Source: Desulfobacterales bacterium (GTDB taxonomy: Bacteria > Desulfobacterota > Desulfobacteria > Desulfobacterales > C00003060). From it: a DNA stretch of 36,388 nt. Each line of letters starts with the position of its first letter. The stretch's first letter is position 1. The stretch is from positions 1 through 36,388 of the forward strand of contig JAUWXJ010000003.1 of NCBI GenBank assembly GCA_030616425.1, written 5' to 3'. Shown one piece after another: positions 24,454 through 32,285 of this stretch. Below the pieces are notes generated by a model that did not search any database, had not been told where the DNA came from, and saw nothing but the letters and a program-made list of their open reading frames with translations. The translations under genes were made by a program, and so were the position numbers.

Positions 24454-25046
24454 TCGGTTTGCATTACTTTGGTGTTGGACACCACCGCCTGTTTCTGTTG
24501 ATCTTCGCGCCAAACAATAGACGTCTCAGGTTGTTGTTCCTGCTGACGAAACCGGACGTCTGCATTCTACTGTCCTGAAAACACCCATACTAAAATGCTG
24601 GTAATGTGCGCTTGTTCTACCAAACCACGCATCATTTGAACCCAAATTATGCGTTAGAGGCCTGCGCGGGTGAGGAGAGAACCAGCAAAAAACCGTAATA
24701 TTCGCGATTGGGGGTAAGTGGAACCGCTGAACGTAGGCCCACAGCCATTTCCACTGAGGATAACCGCATACCCGGTATCGGGTATCATATTCTTGATTTC
24801 CAGAGCAATAAATTTTCTGCACATACATATTATGAGTCAAGAGCAGACCCATTTACCCCCTGACCGATAGTTGCGACAGCCTCAACTTTCCGGCAGAAGT
24901 GGTTGCATTCACACCCAACCCGCGTACCTAACCCCGCCCTGGGGGCGGAGAGCTTCAAAGATCTTCTTGCGCTCTATCGCCATGATAATGAAATGGAGGA
25001 GAGCCGGCGTGTTAGTAGTGTGGTATTAACCTGGAACATGCTGTAA
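24454..25046. other. Convergent intergenic region with palindromes
   Basis: About 590 bases between two convergent genes. A minus-strand ORF of 108 codons (24526-24852) has no recognisable protein character and is not called. A perfect hairpin ATACCCG (24768-24774), GTAT, CGGGTAT (24779-24785) and the GC hairpin repeat copy C (24931-24957) are visible. No U-rich terminator was found after the ATPase gene. Confidence 0.45.
24931..24957 (+). repeat. Hairpin repeat, copy C (diverged)
   Basis: A CCGCCC / GGGCGG stem with G-rich loop, followed by AGAGCTTCA. It resembles the stem and AGGCTTCA tail of copies A and B, but lacks the TGACCGGC left block. It lies in the spacer between convergent genes. 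Confidence 0.5.
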
Positions 25047-25967
25047 TTAATCAGGATCATCCACAACCACGCCGTACCGACTCCCTTTTGGTGGTGCACC
25101 TCTTTTTTCTTTTGAAATGACAAGATTGCGATAAAAGGTCTTATCTGTCCGATTATAGGAAACCAGAAGTTTCACCATACTCCGGCTCAGCTTTCCAAGG
25201 CTAGCATCTTCATATATCAGTTCTAATGCAGAGCGGGTATCATAGGGGACATCACGGTACGGCCTGGGGGAAATCAAGGCATCGAAGACGTCACAAACTG
25301 CTACCAGTTCCACCATCCTATCAGCCAACTTGATCCCCCGAGGATAGCCCGATCCATCCCTTCTTTCATGATGTTCATGGGCTACTTTAGGGCTTAAGCG
25401 ATCTTCACCTCCCAAATAATAGCTGAGTAAAACAAATCCGGCAACGGCATGGTCTTTTAAGATTTCTCTCTCGTTTCTGGTTAAGTAAGAGACTTTCCTT
25501 AATATCTCCATGGGGACGGTAATCTTGCCGAAATCATGCATGGGAGCTACCGATACTTCTCTTACAAGCTTTGACGGGCTGCGTATTAGGCCAGAGGCCA
25601 TTCGAACAGTCAAGACTGAAACGCGTAATATATGACGGTAGGTGTAAGGGTCATTTTTTTTAAAAAAATCCAGGGCCTCAAAGATAGGGGGAGGAAACAC
25701 AATCTCTCCCATCCATTTTAAGGTCTGGTCAATTACCTTTGGTGAGTCAAAAATAATGTCATAAGGTCCTCCCTTAAGAAATGCCATCACATCATCTCGA
25801 ATGCCCCTATGCCGGAAAATAGGTTTAAGATCCCGATCCTTATGTTTTCCTTTATTACATATAGCCTTCATGAATTTGGGAGTTAATACATCTCCTGCCC
25901 GTGCTATTAATGAACCCTCAAGATCATAAATATCATGCTTAACTATAGAGTATCTTTGGCGAGCCAT
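25047..25967 (-). CDS. HD-GYP domain c-di-GMP phosphodiesterase
   Basis: A 306-residue cytosolic protein. An N-terminal 90-residue region of unknown type (DIYDLEGSLIARAGDVLTP) precedes an HD-GYP domain that hydrolyses c-di-GMP. The HD pair is H144-D145 in APMHDFGKI. H199-H200-E201 and DGSGYPRG (GYP at 207-209) give the signature. Further conserved blocks are KDHAVAGF and AVCDVFDALISPRPYR. All catalytic residues expected of an active enzyme appear present. It lacks a receiver domain, so control would come from the N-terminal part. It converges on the PilB-like ATPase gene, which has c-di-GMP-type N-terminal modules, so functional coupling is plausible but not shown. Confidence 0.93.
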   Translation of the reverse strand: MARQRYSIVKHDIYDLEGSLIARAGDVLTPKFMKAICNKGKHKDRDLKPIFRHRGIRDDVMAFLKGGPYDIIFDSPKVIDQTLKWMGEIVFPPPIFEALDFFKKNDPYTYRHILRVSVLTVRMASGLIRSPSKLVREVSVAPMHDFGKITVPMEILRKVSYLTRNEREILKDHAVAGFVLLSYYLGGEDRLSPKVAHEHHERRDGSGYPRGIKLADRMVELVAVCDVFDALISPRPYRDVPYDTRSALELIYEDASLGKLSRSMVKLLVSYNRTDKTFYRNLVISKEKRGAPPKGSRYGVVVDDPD

Positions 25968-26081
25968 CAGCTTTGTTCCTGTGGTTAGTGATAGAGATAA
26001 GAATCCACCTCTTGGTCAATTTTCTCCCCCTTGACCAAAATAGTCCCTGCTGACACCGCCAAGGCTCCGGTGAACGGCAGG

Positions 26082-26843
26082 CTAAAAGCTTACGGTGAGG
26101 GCCGCGTAGGGCCCTGACGTGTTGTAGTTAAGATCCACGTCATCTACGTCCAGATCAATGAAAAAGGCCCGGTAGCCGCCGTGGATGTCCAGAAAAGGAA
26201 ATGGGGTATAAGAAATTTTCGCCAGACCGTCAAAGACGGTACCGTCTCCATATCTCATGCCGGTGGCCAAGACCCGCGCTTCCAAAATATTTGCGAGAAT
26301 ACCTATATGGAAATTCGCCTCTAACATGGGAATAGCCTCAGTAAAATCCTCTTTTTCATCCTGGGTTGTAGACTTGACCTGAATGCGACCGTCGATAAGC
26401 TTGGCCCTGCCGACAATCCCCAAGGAAAAGCCGGCCAGAATATTCTCCAAATCCAACAAGTCATACTGATACATGAAATCACTCACATCATACTCGAAGC
26501 TGGTATTGACACGCTGGCCTTGGGCAAAGGTCTTGCCATTAAATGTGATAGATTTAGTCAAATTTTTGACTCCAGAATAATCGGCATGATAATAGGAAAG
26601 GCTCAGGTGATGATCCCCTAGTCCGAGAAAGGCTTCGACAAAGGGGTAGAACTTATCATCAACACCCAAATCATTGTCCAGGTCAAGGTCGGTGCCAGAA
26701 ATACCGTTCGCGTCCACCGCAATATCCCCTTTGATAACAGGAAATCAGTAATGCCCCCGCACACCAACCTCAAATGCATGCGTGGGCGAGGCTAGCAGTA
26801 TCACGCACGCAATACAGATAGTCCAAAGAAATACTCTTTTCAT
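26082..26843 (-). pseudogene. Outer-membrane beta-barrel protein interrupted by an in-frame TGA
   Basis: The start is ATG at 26843 with AGGAGG five bases upstream. It encodes a signal peptide (MKRVFLWTICIACVILLASP, then THA) and FEVGVRGHY. An in-frame TGA (26745-26747) follows, and the same frame then continues FPVIKGDIAVDANG and 200 more residues to the end. Alternating strands, aromatic girdle residues and a final PYAALTVSF fit a beta barrel. In comparable proteins the interrupted position usually reads YWFP, so a TGG to TGA change is the simplest explanation. The 211-residue frame from 26717 is only the 3' part and lacks a signal peptide. This is a nonsense mutation, a sequencing error, or rare readthrough. 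About 250 residues in all. Confidence 0.8.
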
Positions 26844-27038
26844 AAAGCCTCCTTTCTATAAACGATACGGGCTCAACGTGGCATACTTTCCATATAGCAC
26901 ATAACCTTTGTTCTGAAAACTCATAGTTTCTTCCCGCCTCCTTTTTCTCTGAAGATATGAAAACCATATCACAAGTTTCTGGGAGGAAGTTAGGTTAGCG
27001 GTTCATAGCAGTAATCGAAAGTAATAGGGGTAACGTCG

Positions 27039-27554
27039 CTAATCAGCCCCGCGGCTTTTTGCGTCGACTGCATTAGCCTGGTTAGCCATCTTTTTCATCA
27101 ACAAATTGAATTTATTTATCATTTTTTTAATTTTCGTTGATGATATAATGGTCAAATTATTGATGCACAATAAATGGGTATTACCATTAGCTTTGTTTCC
27201 AACCGAAGCAAATTCATTTATAATTTTATGAATACTGGCTTTCTTAAACAAATAGCTCTCTAAAATTTCTTCGCAAAAAAACTGATAGCAGACCAAGGGT
27301 CGCCCATAATCAAGACTACATCCCAAAGGACTTATCCATCCATTTTTAGTATCATATTGATTTTTTTGTTTTTCTACTAGTATTGAAAGGAAAGCGCTCT
27401 CAATCGATTCCCTACATATTTCTTCCTTACAGCATCTTGAAGAACATTCTTTGCAAAAATGAAATGATGTTTGATAGATTAATTTTTGTATTTCTTTTTC
27501 AATACATACATATATCGTAAGTAGGTTTGCTAATCTACAATCGACGCCATTCAT
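27039..27554 (-). CDS. Cysteine-cluster protein resembling YkgJ-type metal-binding family
   Basis: A 171-residue protein with cysteines at 34, 37, 41, 42, 47, 79, 89 and 94 in the pattern CKECSSRCC ... GCSLDYGRPLVCYQFFC. This resembles YkgJ-type zinc- or iron-chelating domains (CxxCxxxCC ... GCxL...RPxxCxxyxC). Function is unknown; Fe-S or zinc binding is inferred. The frame is open to an ATG at 27692, which would add 46 residues, but that stretch overlaps conserved codons of the upstream gene in another frame. I therefore prefer the ATG at 27554, which still overlaps by 20 bases. The C-terminal 70 residues are lysine/asparagine-rich. The A+T content is higher than in neighbouring housekeeping genes, suggesting transfer. 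Confidence 0.65.
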   Translation of the reverse strand: MNGVDCRLANLLTIYVCIEKEIQKLIYQTSFHFCKECSSRCCKEEICRESIESAFLSILVEKQKNQYDTKNGWISPLGCSLDYGRPLVCYQFFCEEILESYLFKKASIHKIINEFASVGNKANGNTHLLCINNLTIISSTKIKKMINKFNLLMKKMANQANAVDAKSRGAD

Positions 27555-28005
27555 AATCTGAAGCTTCAACTTTTTGGCTATCTCTGTCGAACCATGAACA
27601 ATAGCCTGACATCTTTTTGCGATTTTTATCAATTTGTAGGAGGAAAACTCCTCTACCTTCAAGGGATCCAGAAAGAGTTCCTTCCTTTTCATAATACCCT
27701 GAAACTAAATCTTGAAATACAGTTCCATAATACATGAATTTACGAGGATAAGGATCACCAATTTCGCCAACCCCGGAAAAGTACTTGCCTTGATGCTTAA
27801 TTTTTATTTTTTCCAACGAATGAAGGGTTTCATTCTCAGTGCCTACTTCAACACAGGAAGCTTCCCATATGTCCGTCAAATCAATAACACTTCCTGATAT
27901 CTTTTGATAAATATACTGCAAATAAAAGAAAAATTGACCCCTTATGCCTGGGATTAATAACCCTGCTATAATACTTGCAATAACTCCGAAAATGAAGTTT
28001 CTCAT
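27535..28005 (-). CDS. Membrane-anchored beta-rich protein
   Basis: A 156-residue protein. One N-terminal hydrophobic helix (about 3-20, FIFGVIASIIAGLL) and a short amphipathic stretch lead to a beta-rich cytosolic or periplasmic domain. Its pattern is IWEAS, then glycine-turn strands (KYFSGVGEI, SGYYEKEGTLSGSLEGRGVF), ending GYCSWFDRDSQKVEASDYEWRR. I recall similar anchor-plus-small-barrel proteins as widespread hypothetical genes. The architecture also recalls membrane barrel effectors such as Cap15, but no cyclase is nearby, so that is only a structural analogy. Its 3' end overlaps the cysteine-cluster gene, so they form a two-gene unit, here A+T-rich. Confidence 0.65.
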   Translation of the reverse strand: MRNFIFGVIASIIAGLLIPGIRGQFFFYLQYIYQKISGSVIDLTDIWEASCVEVGTENETLHSLEKIKIKHQGKYFSGVGEIGDPYPRKFMYYGTVFQDLVSGYYEKEGTLSGSLEGRGVFLLQIDKNRKKMSGYCSWFDRDSQKVEASDYEWRRL

Positions 28006-28281
28006 TTTTAACTTCCCCTAAGGCTAACAGTTATTATGTGGAAATCTGTCTATCCCAACAACAGCGTATTCAATATAGCACAATATTTAGTGCCTAACAC
28101 CTTGATCGAGAATTGCAGATTGCTTGCCATTATCAAAACTATTGGAAATGTCATGATATGAAAAGCACATCGAAATCTCAACGACCTTTTCCCTCCCCAG
28201 CGTCTGATCGTATTATTCTACCCGTGGACTGTGATCAAAGTCTCCACATAATATTGTAAGATCAAGTTTATCCTGTCACAG

Positions 28282-28809
28282 CTAAAGCTTTCTCGTTCTG
28301 GCATGGCTCTTACGCTCACGCTTAGACCTGCGGTGTGAAGGGCCCTTCTTCCTTGTTGTAGGCGTCCACCCTCCGCCTTCTCTATCTGAAAAATCGGCCT
28401 GATTCATATCAGGGTGCACCGCCATCTTCATCTTGTTTTCAAACTCTATTGACTCTATGGTTGCCGCCCCGTGCTTGGCAGCAAAATCAGCAATCTCCCT
28501 GTCGGAAGTAACTACAACAGACCTCTCCCGTTCCCGGATTACTATGCGCTTGATGACACTGTCGGCCGACTCCCCTGGTCGAGAAAAGAGAATATGGATC
28601 CCTCTCCTGCGGGTTCTTCGTTCCATATGGGTGTCGGCATCTGCCCCGTCAAAGACAACCGTAATGGGGTGATGTTTGAGCCTTTTGTAGGAAGCTATAC
28701 ATTCGAGAAGGGCATCCCGACCTTCTTCCAAGCTACGGCGCTCTATGACACTAAAGGTTAGGGACTGACGGATCAGGTTGTACCCGTCTATCACGATGTG
28801 AAGGGACAT
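28282..28809 (-). CDS. NYN-domain (YacP-like) ribonuclease
   Basis: A 175-residue protein. The NYN/PIN-like domain begins IVIDGYNLIRQS (catalytic aspartate), continues with VVFDGADADTHMERR, FSRPGESADSVIKRI and SVVVTSDREIADFAAKHGA, which supply the other acidic residues. It ends in a basic, low-complexity tail (SHRRSKRERKSHARTRKL) suited to RNA binding. Relatives include Bacillus Rae1/YacP, a ribosome-associated mRNA endonuclease; the same role here is inferred only. It starts 9 bases after the parB stop on the same strand, so it is part of the par operon. Confidence 0.88.
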   Translation of the reverse strand: MSLHIVIDGYNLIRQSLTFSVIERRSLEEGRDALLECIASYKRLKHHPITVVFDGADADTHMERRTRRRGIHILFSRPGESADSVIKRIVIRERERSVVVTSDREIADFAAKHGAATIESIEFENKMKMAVHPDMNQADFSDREGGGWTPTTRKKGPSHRRSKRERKSHARTRKL

Positions 28810-28818
28810 GGAAGGTCG

Positions 28819-29682
28819 TTACGAGGTCTTCAGCCGGGCAATCAGCCGGTCCAGATCCTCATTGCTGTAAAACTCAATTTCAAGCCTTCCCCGATCTCTC
28901 CGCCGTACGATACGCACCCTGGTGCCAAGGTGCCGGCTCAGATCATCAGCCAGGCTCTCAAGATAGATATCCTCTGACGTCCGAGCCCCTGCTCTCCGCG
29001 CCTTTGTTGGCTTGCGGTCTTTGAGTCTCTTGACTAGAGCCTCGGCAGCCCTGACAGAGAGATTCTGAGAAACGATGCGGCGCCAGACCTCTTTTTGCTG
29101 AGCAGGGCTTATAGCGCCCAGAAGCGCCCTTGCATGGCCCATGCTTAGGGTGTTGTTTATAATATCGGCCTGGATGGGCTTTGGCAGATTACGAAGCCGC
29201 AAGAAATTCGCTACGGTGGAACGATCCTGACTCACGCGCTTGGCTACCTCCTGCTGGGTGAGACCAAACTCTTTGATCAGGCGATAATACGCATCAGATC
29301 TCTCCAAAGGATTCAGGTCTTTCCGTTGAGTATTTTCAACCAGAGCTATCTCCAGCATTTCGGCACCAGAAACATCCTTGACGACCACCGGAACCTGTTT
29401 GACACCAGCCATACGAGCTGCCCGCCAGCGACGCTCGCCAACAATTAATTCATAGCCCGTGGAAACTCTTCGAACAACGAGAGGCTGAATAATCCCCTTC
29501 TCCTTGATGGAGCCCGATAAGTCCTTCAGCTCCTGGTCTGAGAAACGCCTCCTCGGCTGATACGGATTGGGCCGGATCAAATCAATATCACAGTAAAAAA
29601 AAGGCCCTGGCTCTAAGTCCGATACTTTCACGTCACCTATGAGGGCATCGAGCCCCCGGCCCAACACCTGTTTCTTAGGCAT
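28819..29682 (-). CDS. parB: Chromosome-partitioning protein ParB
   Basis: A 287-residue CTP-dependent DNA clamp that loads at parS sites and helps segregate the chromosome. The N-terminal MPKKQVLGRGLDALIGD motif binds ParA. IRPNPYQPRRRF and the GERRWRAARMAG box belong to the CTP-binding ParB/Srx domain. LTQQEVAKRVSQDRSTVANF is the helix-turn-helix. The C-terminal 50 residues form the dimerisation region. The frame extends six residues upstream, but I chose the ATG at 29682, which follows GGAGG at proper distance. It overlaps the parA stop by 8 bases. No canonical parS was spotted in the window. Confidence 0.97.
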   Translation of the reverse strand: MPKKQVLGRGLDALIGDVKVSDLEPGPFFYCDIDLIRPNPYQPRRRFSDQELKDLSGSIKEKGIIQPLVVRRVSTGYELIVGERRWRAARMAGVKQVPVVVKDVSGAEMLEIALVENTQRKDLNPLERSDAYYRLIKEFGLTQQEVAKRVSQDRSTVANFLRLRNLPKPIQADIINNTLSMGHARALLGAISPAQQKEVWRRIVSQNLSVRAAEALVKRLKDRKPTKARRAGARTSEDIYLESLADDLSRHLGTRVRIVRRRDRGRLEIEFYSNEDLDRLIARLKTS

Positions 29683-30451
29683 ACCTTGTCCTCCATCCAT
29701 TCATGATTTCTTTGGCCAGGGATAGATAGCTCTGGGCCCCCCGGCATGTAATATCGTAAAGGAGTATGGGCTTTCCAAAACTGGGGGCTTCTCCTAGTCT
29801 TACGTTTCTCGGGATACGTGTCTTGAAAACCAGATTCTTGAAGTATTTCTCGGCCTCTTCGGCAACCTGATGCGAAAGGTTATTTCGCCTGTCGAACATG
29901 GTCAGGAGCACCCCTTCAATGACGAGCCGAGGATTCAGGTGCGTCTTAACCCGCTTGAAGGTTTGAAGAAGCTGGCTGAGACCTTCCAAGGCATAAAATT
30001 CACACTGCATGGGGATCAACAAAGTGTGGGCCGCAGTCAGGGCATTTACAGTAAGAAAGTTAAGGGAAGGGGGACAATCAAGCAGTATGTAGGCATATTG
30101 GTCAGCGAGGGGTCTTAGGAAATTCCGGAGGAAGCTCTCCCGATTTGGCTGCGAGACCAACTCCACCTCGGCTCCAATCAGGTCAATACTTGCGGGAAGG
30201 ACCTTTAGATGAGCCAGGTCCGTATCTACCACAAGCCCCTCAATGGATTCCTTTTGAATCAAGCCATGATATAGGCTCTTAGACAGCTCAGCCTTGTTTA
30301 TGCCAACACCGGTAGTAGCGTTCCCCTGGGGATCGCAGTCAACGAGCAGGGTCTTTCGCTCGGCCACAGCAAGGGCGGCGCTAAGGTTTACCGCGGTGGT
30401 GGTTTTGCCCACGCCCCCCTTTTGATTTGCTATGCAAATAATGTGACTCAT
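29675..30451 (-). CDS. parA: Chromosome-partitioning ATPase ParA (Soj)
   Basis: A 258-residue deviant Walker-type ATPase that works with ParB in origin segregation. MSHIICIANQKGGVGKTTT carries the P-loop with signature lysines. DCDPQGNATTGVG and LLDCPPSLNFL are the Walker A' and B motifs, and FDRRNNLSHQV is the conserved C-terminal block. The open frame extends 18 residues further, but the ATG at 30451 gives the family start. parA, parB and the NYN nuclease are tightly packed. Sixty bases before the start lies a perfect 12-bp palindrome (30511-30522), which may be an operator. Confidence 0.97.
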   Translation of the reverse strand: MSHIICIANQKGGVGKTTTAVNLSAALAVAERKTLLVDCDPQGNATTGVGINKAELSKSLYHGLIQKESIEGLVVDTDLAHLKVLPASIDLIGAEVELVSQPNRESFLRNFLRPLADQYAYILLDCPPSLNFLTVNALTAAHTLLIPMQCEFYALEGLSQLLQTFKRVKTHLNPRLVIEGVLLTMFDRRNNLSHQVAEEAEKYFKNLVFKTRIPRNVRLGEAPSFGKPILLYDITCRGAQSYLSLAKEIMNGWRTRYA

Positions 30452-30842
30452 TGAAAACCTTACCCTCAACAGCCCGATACAAAATAGGCTGCAAACTCGA
30501 ACCAAGAACTGGAAACGTTTCCTACCATAAAACCGGCCTTTTTCAAAGTAATAACCCTCCGGTCAACAGAAAGAGGGCTCGCACGTTTTCCTTGATTTAT
30601 TCATTGTCCACGAATATGCTAAAATAAAGTGCATTTAGGGGCTTCGCCCCAATTGGAGTATTGGAACAATGGGTTTAGAGAAATATAAAAAATAATCTTT
30701 TGGCGCAAAGCTTCACCCCGTGTCCGCTTTTTCCACCCACTACTCCAGTACTCCAACACTCCATCTGAATGGCATAAATCAAGCGCCACCCAAAAATCTA
30801 TAATTTCAAAGTGTTATGGGAATCCCGAGATTCAATTATACC
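30452..30842. other. Divergent regulatory region between parA and the M48 protease
   Basis: About 390 bases. Contents are the palindrome GGAAACGTTTCC (30511-30522), a hairpin GGGGC-TTC-GCCCC (30638-30650), TTGGAGTATTGGA (30653-30665), and an opposite-strand-related ACTCCA cluster (30741-30763). It contains no CDS. The last two make a loose inverted repeat around about 75 bases of A+T-rich DNA. Confidence 0.5.
30511..30522. promoter_or_regulatory. Palindrome GGAAACGTTTCC upstream of parA
   Basis: A perfect 12-bp palindrome about 60 bases before the parA start. It is not a consensus parS (TGTTTCACGTGAAACA) though it shares GAAAC/GTTTC halves in reverse order. It could be an operator or a degenerate ParB site. 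Confidence 0.35.
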
Positions 30843-32285
30843 ATGCGTCTTACAAGAATAGCCATAGTCGCACTTCTCATAACAGTAATTGCGATAGGGG
30901 GGGTGTCTGAAGCCTATCCATCTCCCTCGTCTCATATTTACTTGACAACTAAGCAAGAAAGGAAGCTCGGCAGGAAATTCATGCTCTACGTGAAGAAACA
31001 CTGCGAGCTCATTGAAGATCCTTTTGTCGTGAACTATGTCGACAGGATAGGCGAGCACATTGTGGCACAGCTTCCGGCCCCGCCCTTTGATTTTCATTTC
31101 TACATCATCAAGGAAGATGTTTACAATGCCTTTGCAGCTCCTGCAGGCCATGTATTCATCAACAGTGGGCTCCTTAATGCCATGGAGAGTGAGGAAGAAC
31201 TAGCTGGTATACTCGCCCACGAAGTTGCCCATGTGTTGTGCCGCCATATCTCAAAACAGATAGAACGGTCCAAGAAAATAGGACTCGCTACGCTGGCAGG
31301 GGTGTTGACAGGGATCTTTCTAGGTGGAAGTCCCACGGCCACAGGTGCTATCACCTCGAGTTCCATTGCAGCCGGCAAGTCTCTTTCCCTAAAGTACAGC
31401 CGTGAGAATGAAACTGAGGCCGACCAGGTCGGACTTAAATACCTGACCAGGGCCGGATATGGAGGTGACGGGCTCCTGAAGATTTTGCAAAGAATACGCG
31501 CCAAACAATGGTTCGGCCCCCAACATATCCCCTCTTATATGAGCACCCATCCGGCCATTGAGACCAGGATGGCTTACCTTGACACCTGGATCCAGACCCA
31601 CCCCGAATCGTCCAAATCGGTTCGTGCTGTAGATCCGACATACTTCCGCAAAGTTCGCACCAAGCTGATCGCCCTTTATGGCGATACCCGAGCGGCCCAC
31701 AGCGAATTTGATTCCCAGCTCCGAAAAAACCCTGAAAATGCTATAGCATATTATGGCAAAGGGCTTGTTCTCGACCGAAATGGTAAGAAGAAAGAGGCAG
31801 TGGAAAACCTAAAAACGGCTCTGCGATTGCGCCCCTTGGACTCAGATATTCTGCGCGATCTAGGCAAGGCCTACTTTCACATGGGCGACTCTGTCAACGC
31901 CTTGAAGACTCTGAAGGCAGCCCTTGCCTTTAGTCCAAAAGACCCGGAAGGGCGGTTTCTCTTAGGACGAGCGCAAACGGAAATGGGGGATCTCCAAGGG
32001 GCTCTGGAGAGTTTCAAGACCCTATTGGACACCACGCCTGATTATTTGCCAGGCATCTATCACTTAGGACAAACCTACGGAAAGCTCGGCAACCTGGGAG
32101 AGGCCCACTACCACCTCGGGATTTACTATAAGGAAATAGGGCAACTCAAAAATGCGAAGTTTCACTTAAATCGTGCCCTCAATTTTCTAGCTAAGGGCAG
32201 CACAAGGAGAGTGGCCGTTGAGAAGATCCTCAAAAAGCTTTCAGGGGGTCAAGGGCACGATCGTAATGAGAAAAGTGCATGGTAA
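30843..32285 (+). CDS. Periplasmic M48 metalloprotease with TPR repeats (BepA/YfgC-like)
   Basis: A 480-residue exported protein. An N-terminal signal peptide starts at MRLTRIAIVALLITVIAIGG and ends near SEAYP. The zinc protease motif HEVAH lies 126-130 residues in, followed by the third-ligand region SRENETEADQVG. TPR repeats occupy roughly residues 270-450 (AIAYYGKGLVLDRNGKKKEAVENLKTAL and three further units). This matches BepA-type outer-membrane quality-control proteases that help fold or degrade barrel proteins such as LptD. The frame opens at an ATG at 30816; I chose 30843 because it gives a cleaner signal peptide. The last 56 bases overlap the convergent EF-G gene. Confidence 0.88.
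   Translation: MRLTRIAIVALLITVIAIGGVSEAYPSPSSHIYLTTKQERKLGRKFMLYVKKHCELIEDPFVVNYVDRIGEHIVAQLPAPPFDFHFYIIKEDVYNAFAAPAGHVFINSGLLNAMESEEELAGILAHEVAHVLCRHISKQIERSKKIGLATLAGVLTGIFLGGSPTATGAITSSSIAAGKSLSLKYSRENETEADQVGLKYLTRAGYGGDGLLKILQRIRAKQWFGPQHIPSYMSTHPAIETRMAYLDTWIQTHPESSKSVRAVDPTYFRKVRTKLIALYGDTRAAHSEFDSQLRKNPENAIAYYGKGLVLDRNGKKKEAVENLKTALRLRPLDSDILRDLGKAYFHMGDSVNALKTLKAALAFSPKDPEGRFLLGRAQTEMGDLQGALESFKTLLDTTPDYLPGIYHLGQTYGKLGNLGEAHYHLGIYYKEIGQLKNAKFHLNRALNFLAKGSTRRVAVEKILKKLSGGQGHDRNEKSAW

Noticed and set aside
24526..24852. 108-codon minus-strand ORF
   Set aside because: No family-like motif or ribosome-binding site, amino-acid composition is unlike a protein, and it lies in a spacer between convergent genes.
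26745..26747. Selenocysteine codon
   Set aside because: The position is expected to be tryptophan, there is no redox motif around it, and no convincing SECIS-type hairpin was seen just downstream.
27535..28005. CBASS (Cap15-like) effector
   Set aside because: The architecture is similar in outline, but no cyclase or other CBASS gene is near and no sequence motif links it.
30511..30522. parS site
   Set aside because: It does not match the parS consensus; kept only as a possible operator.
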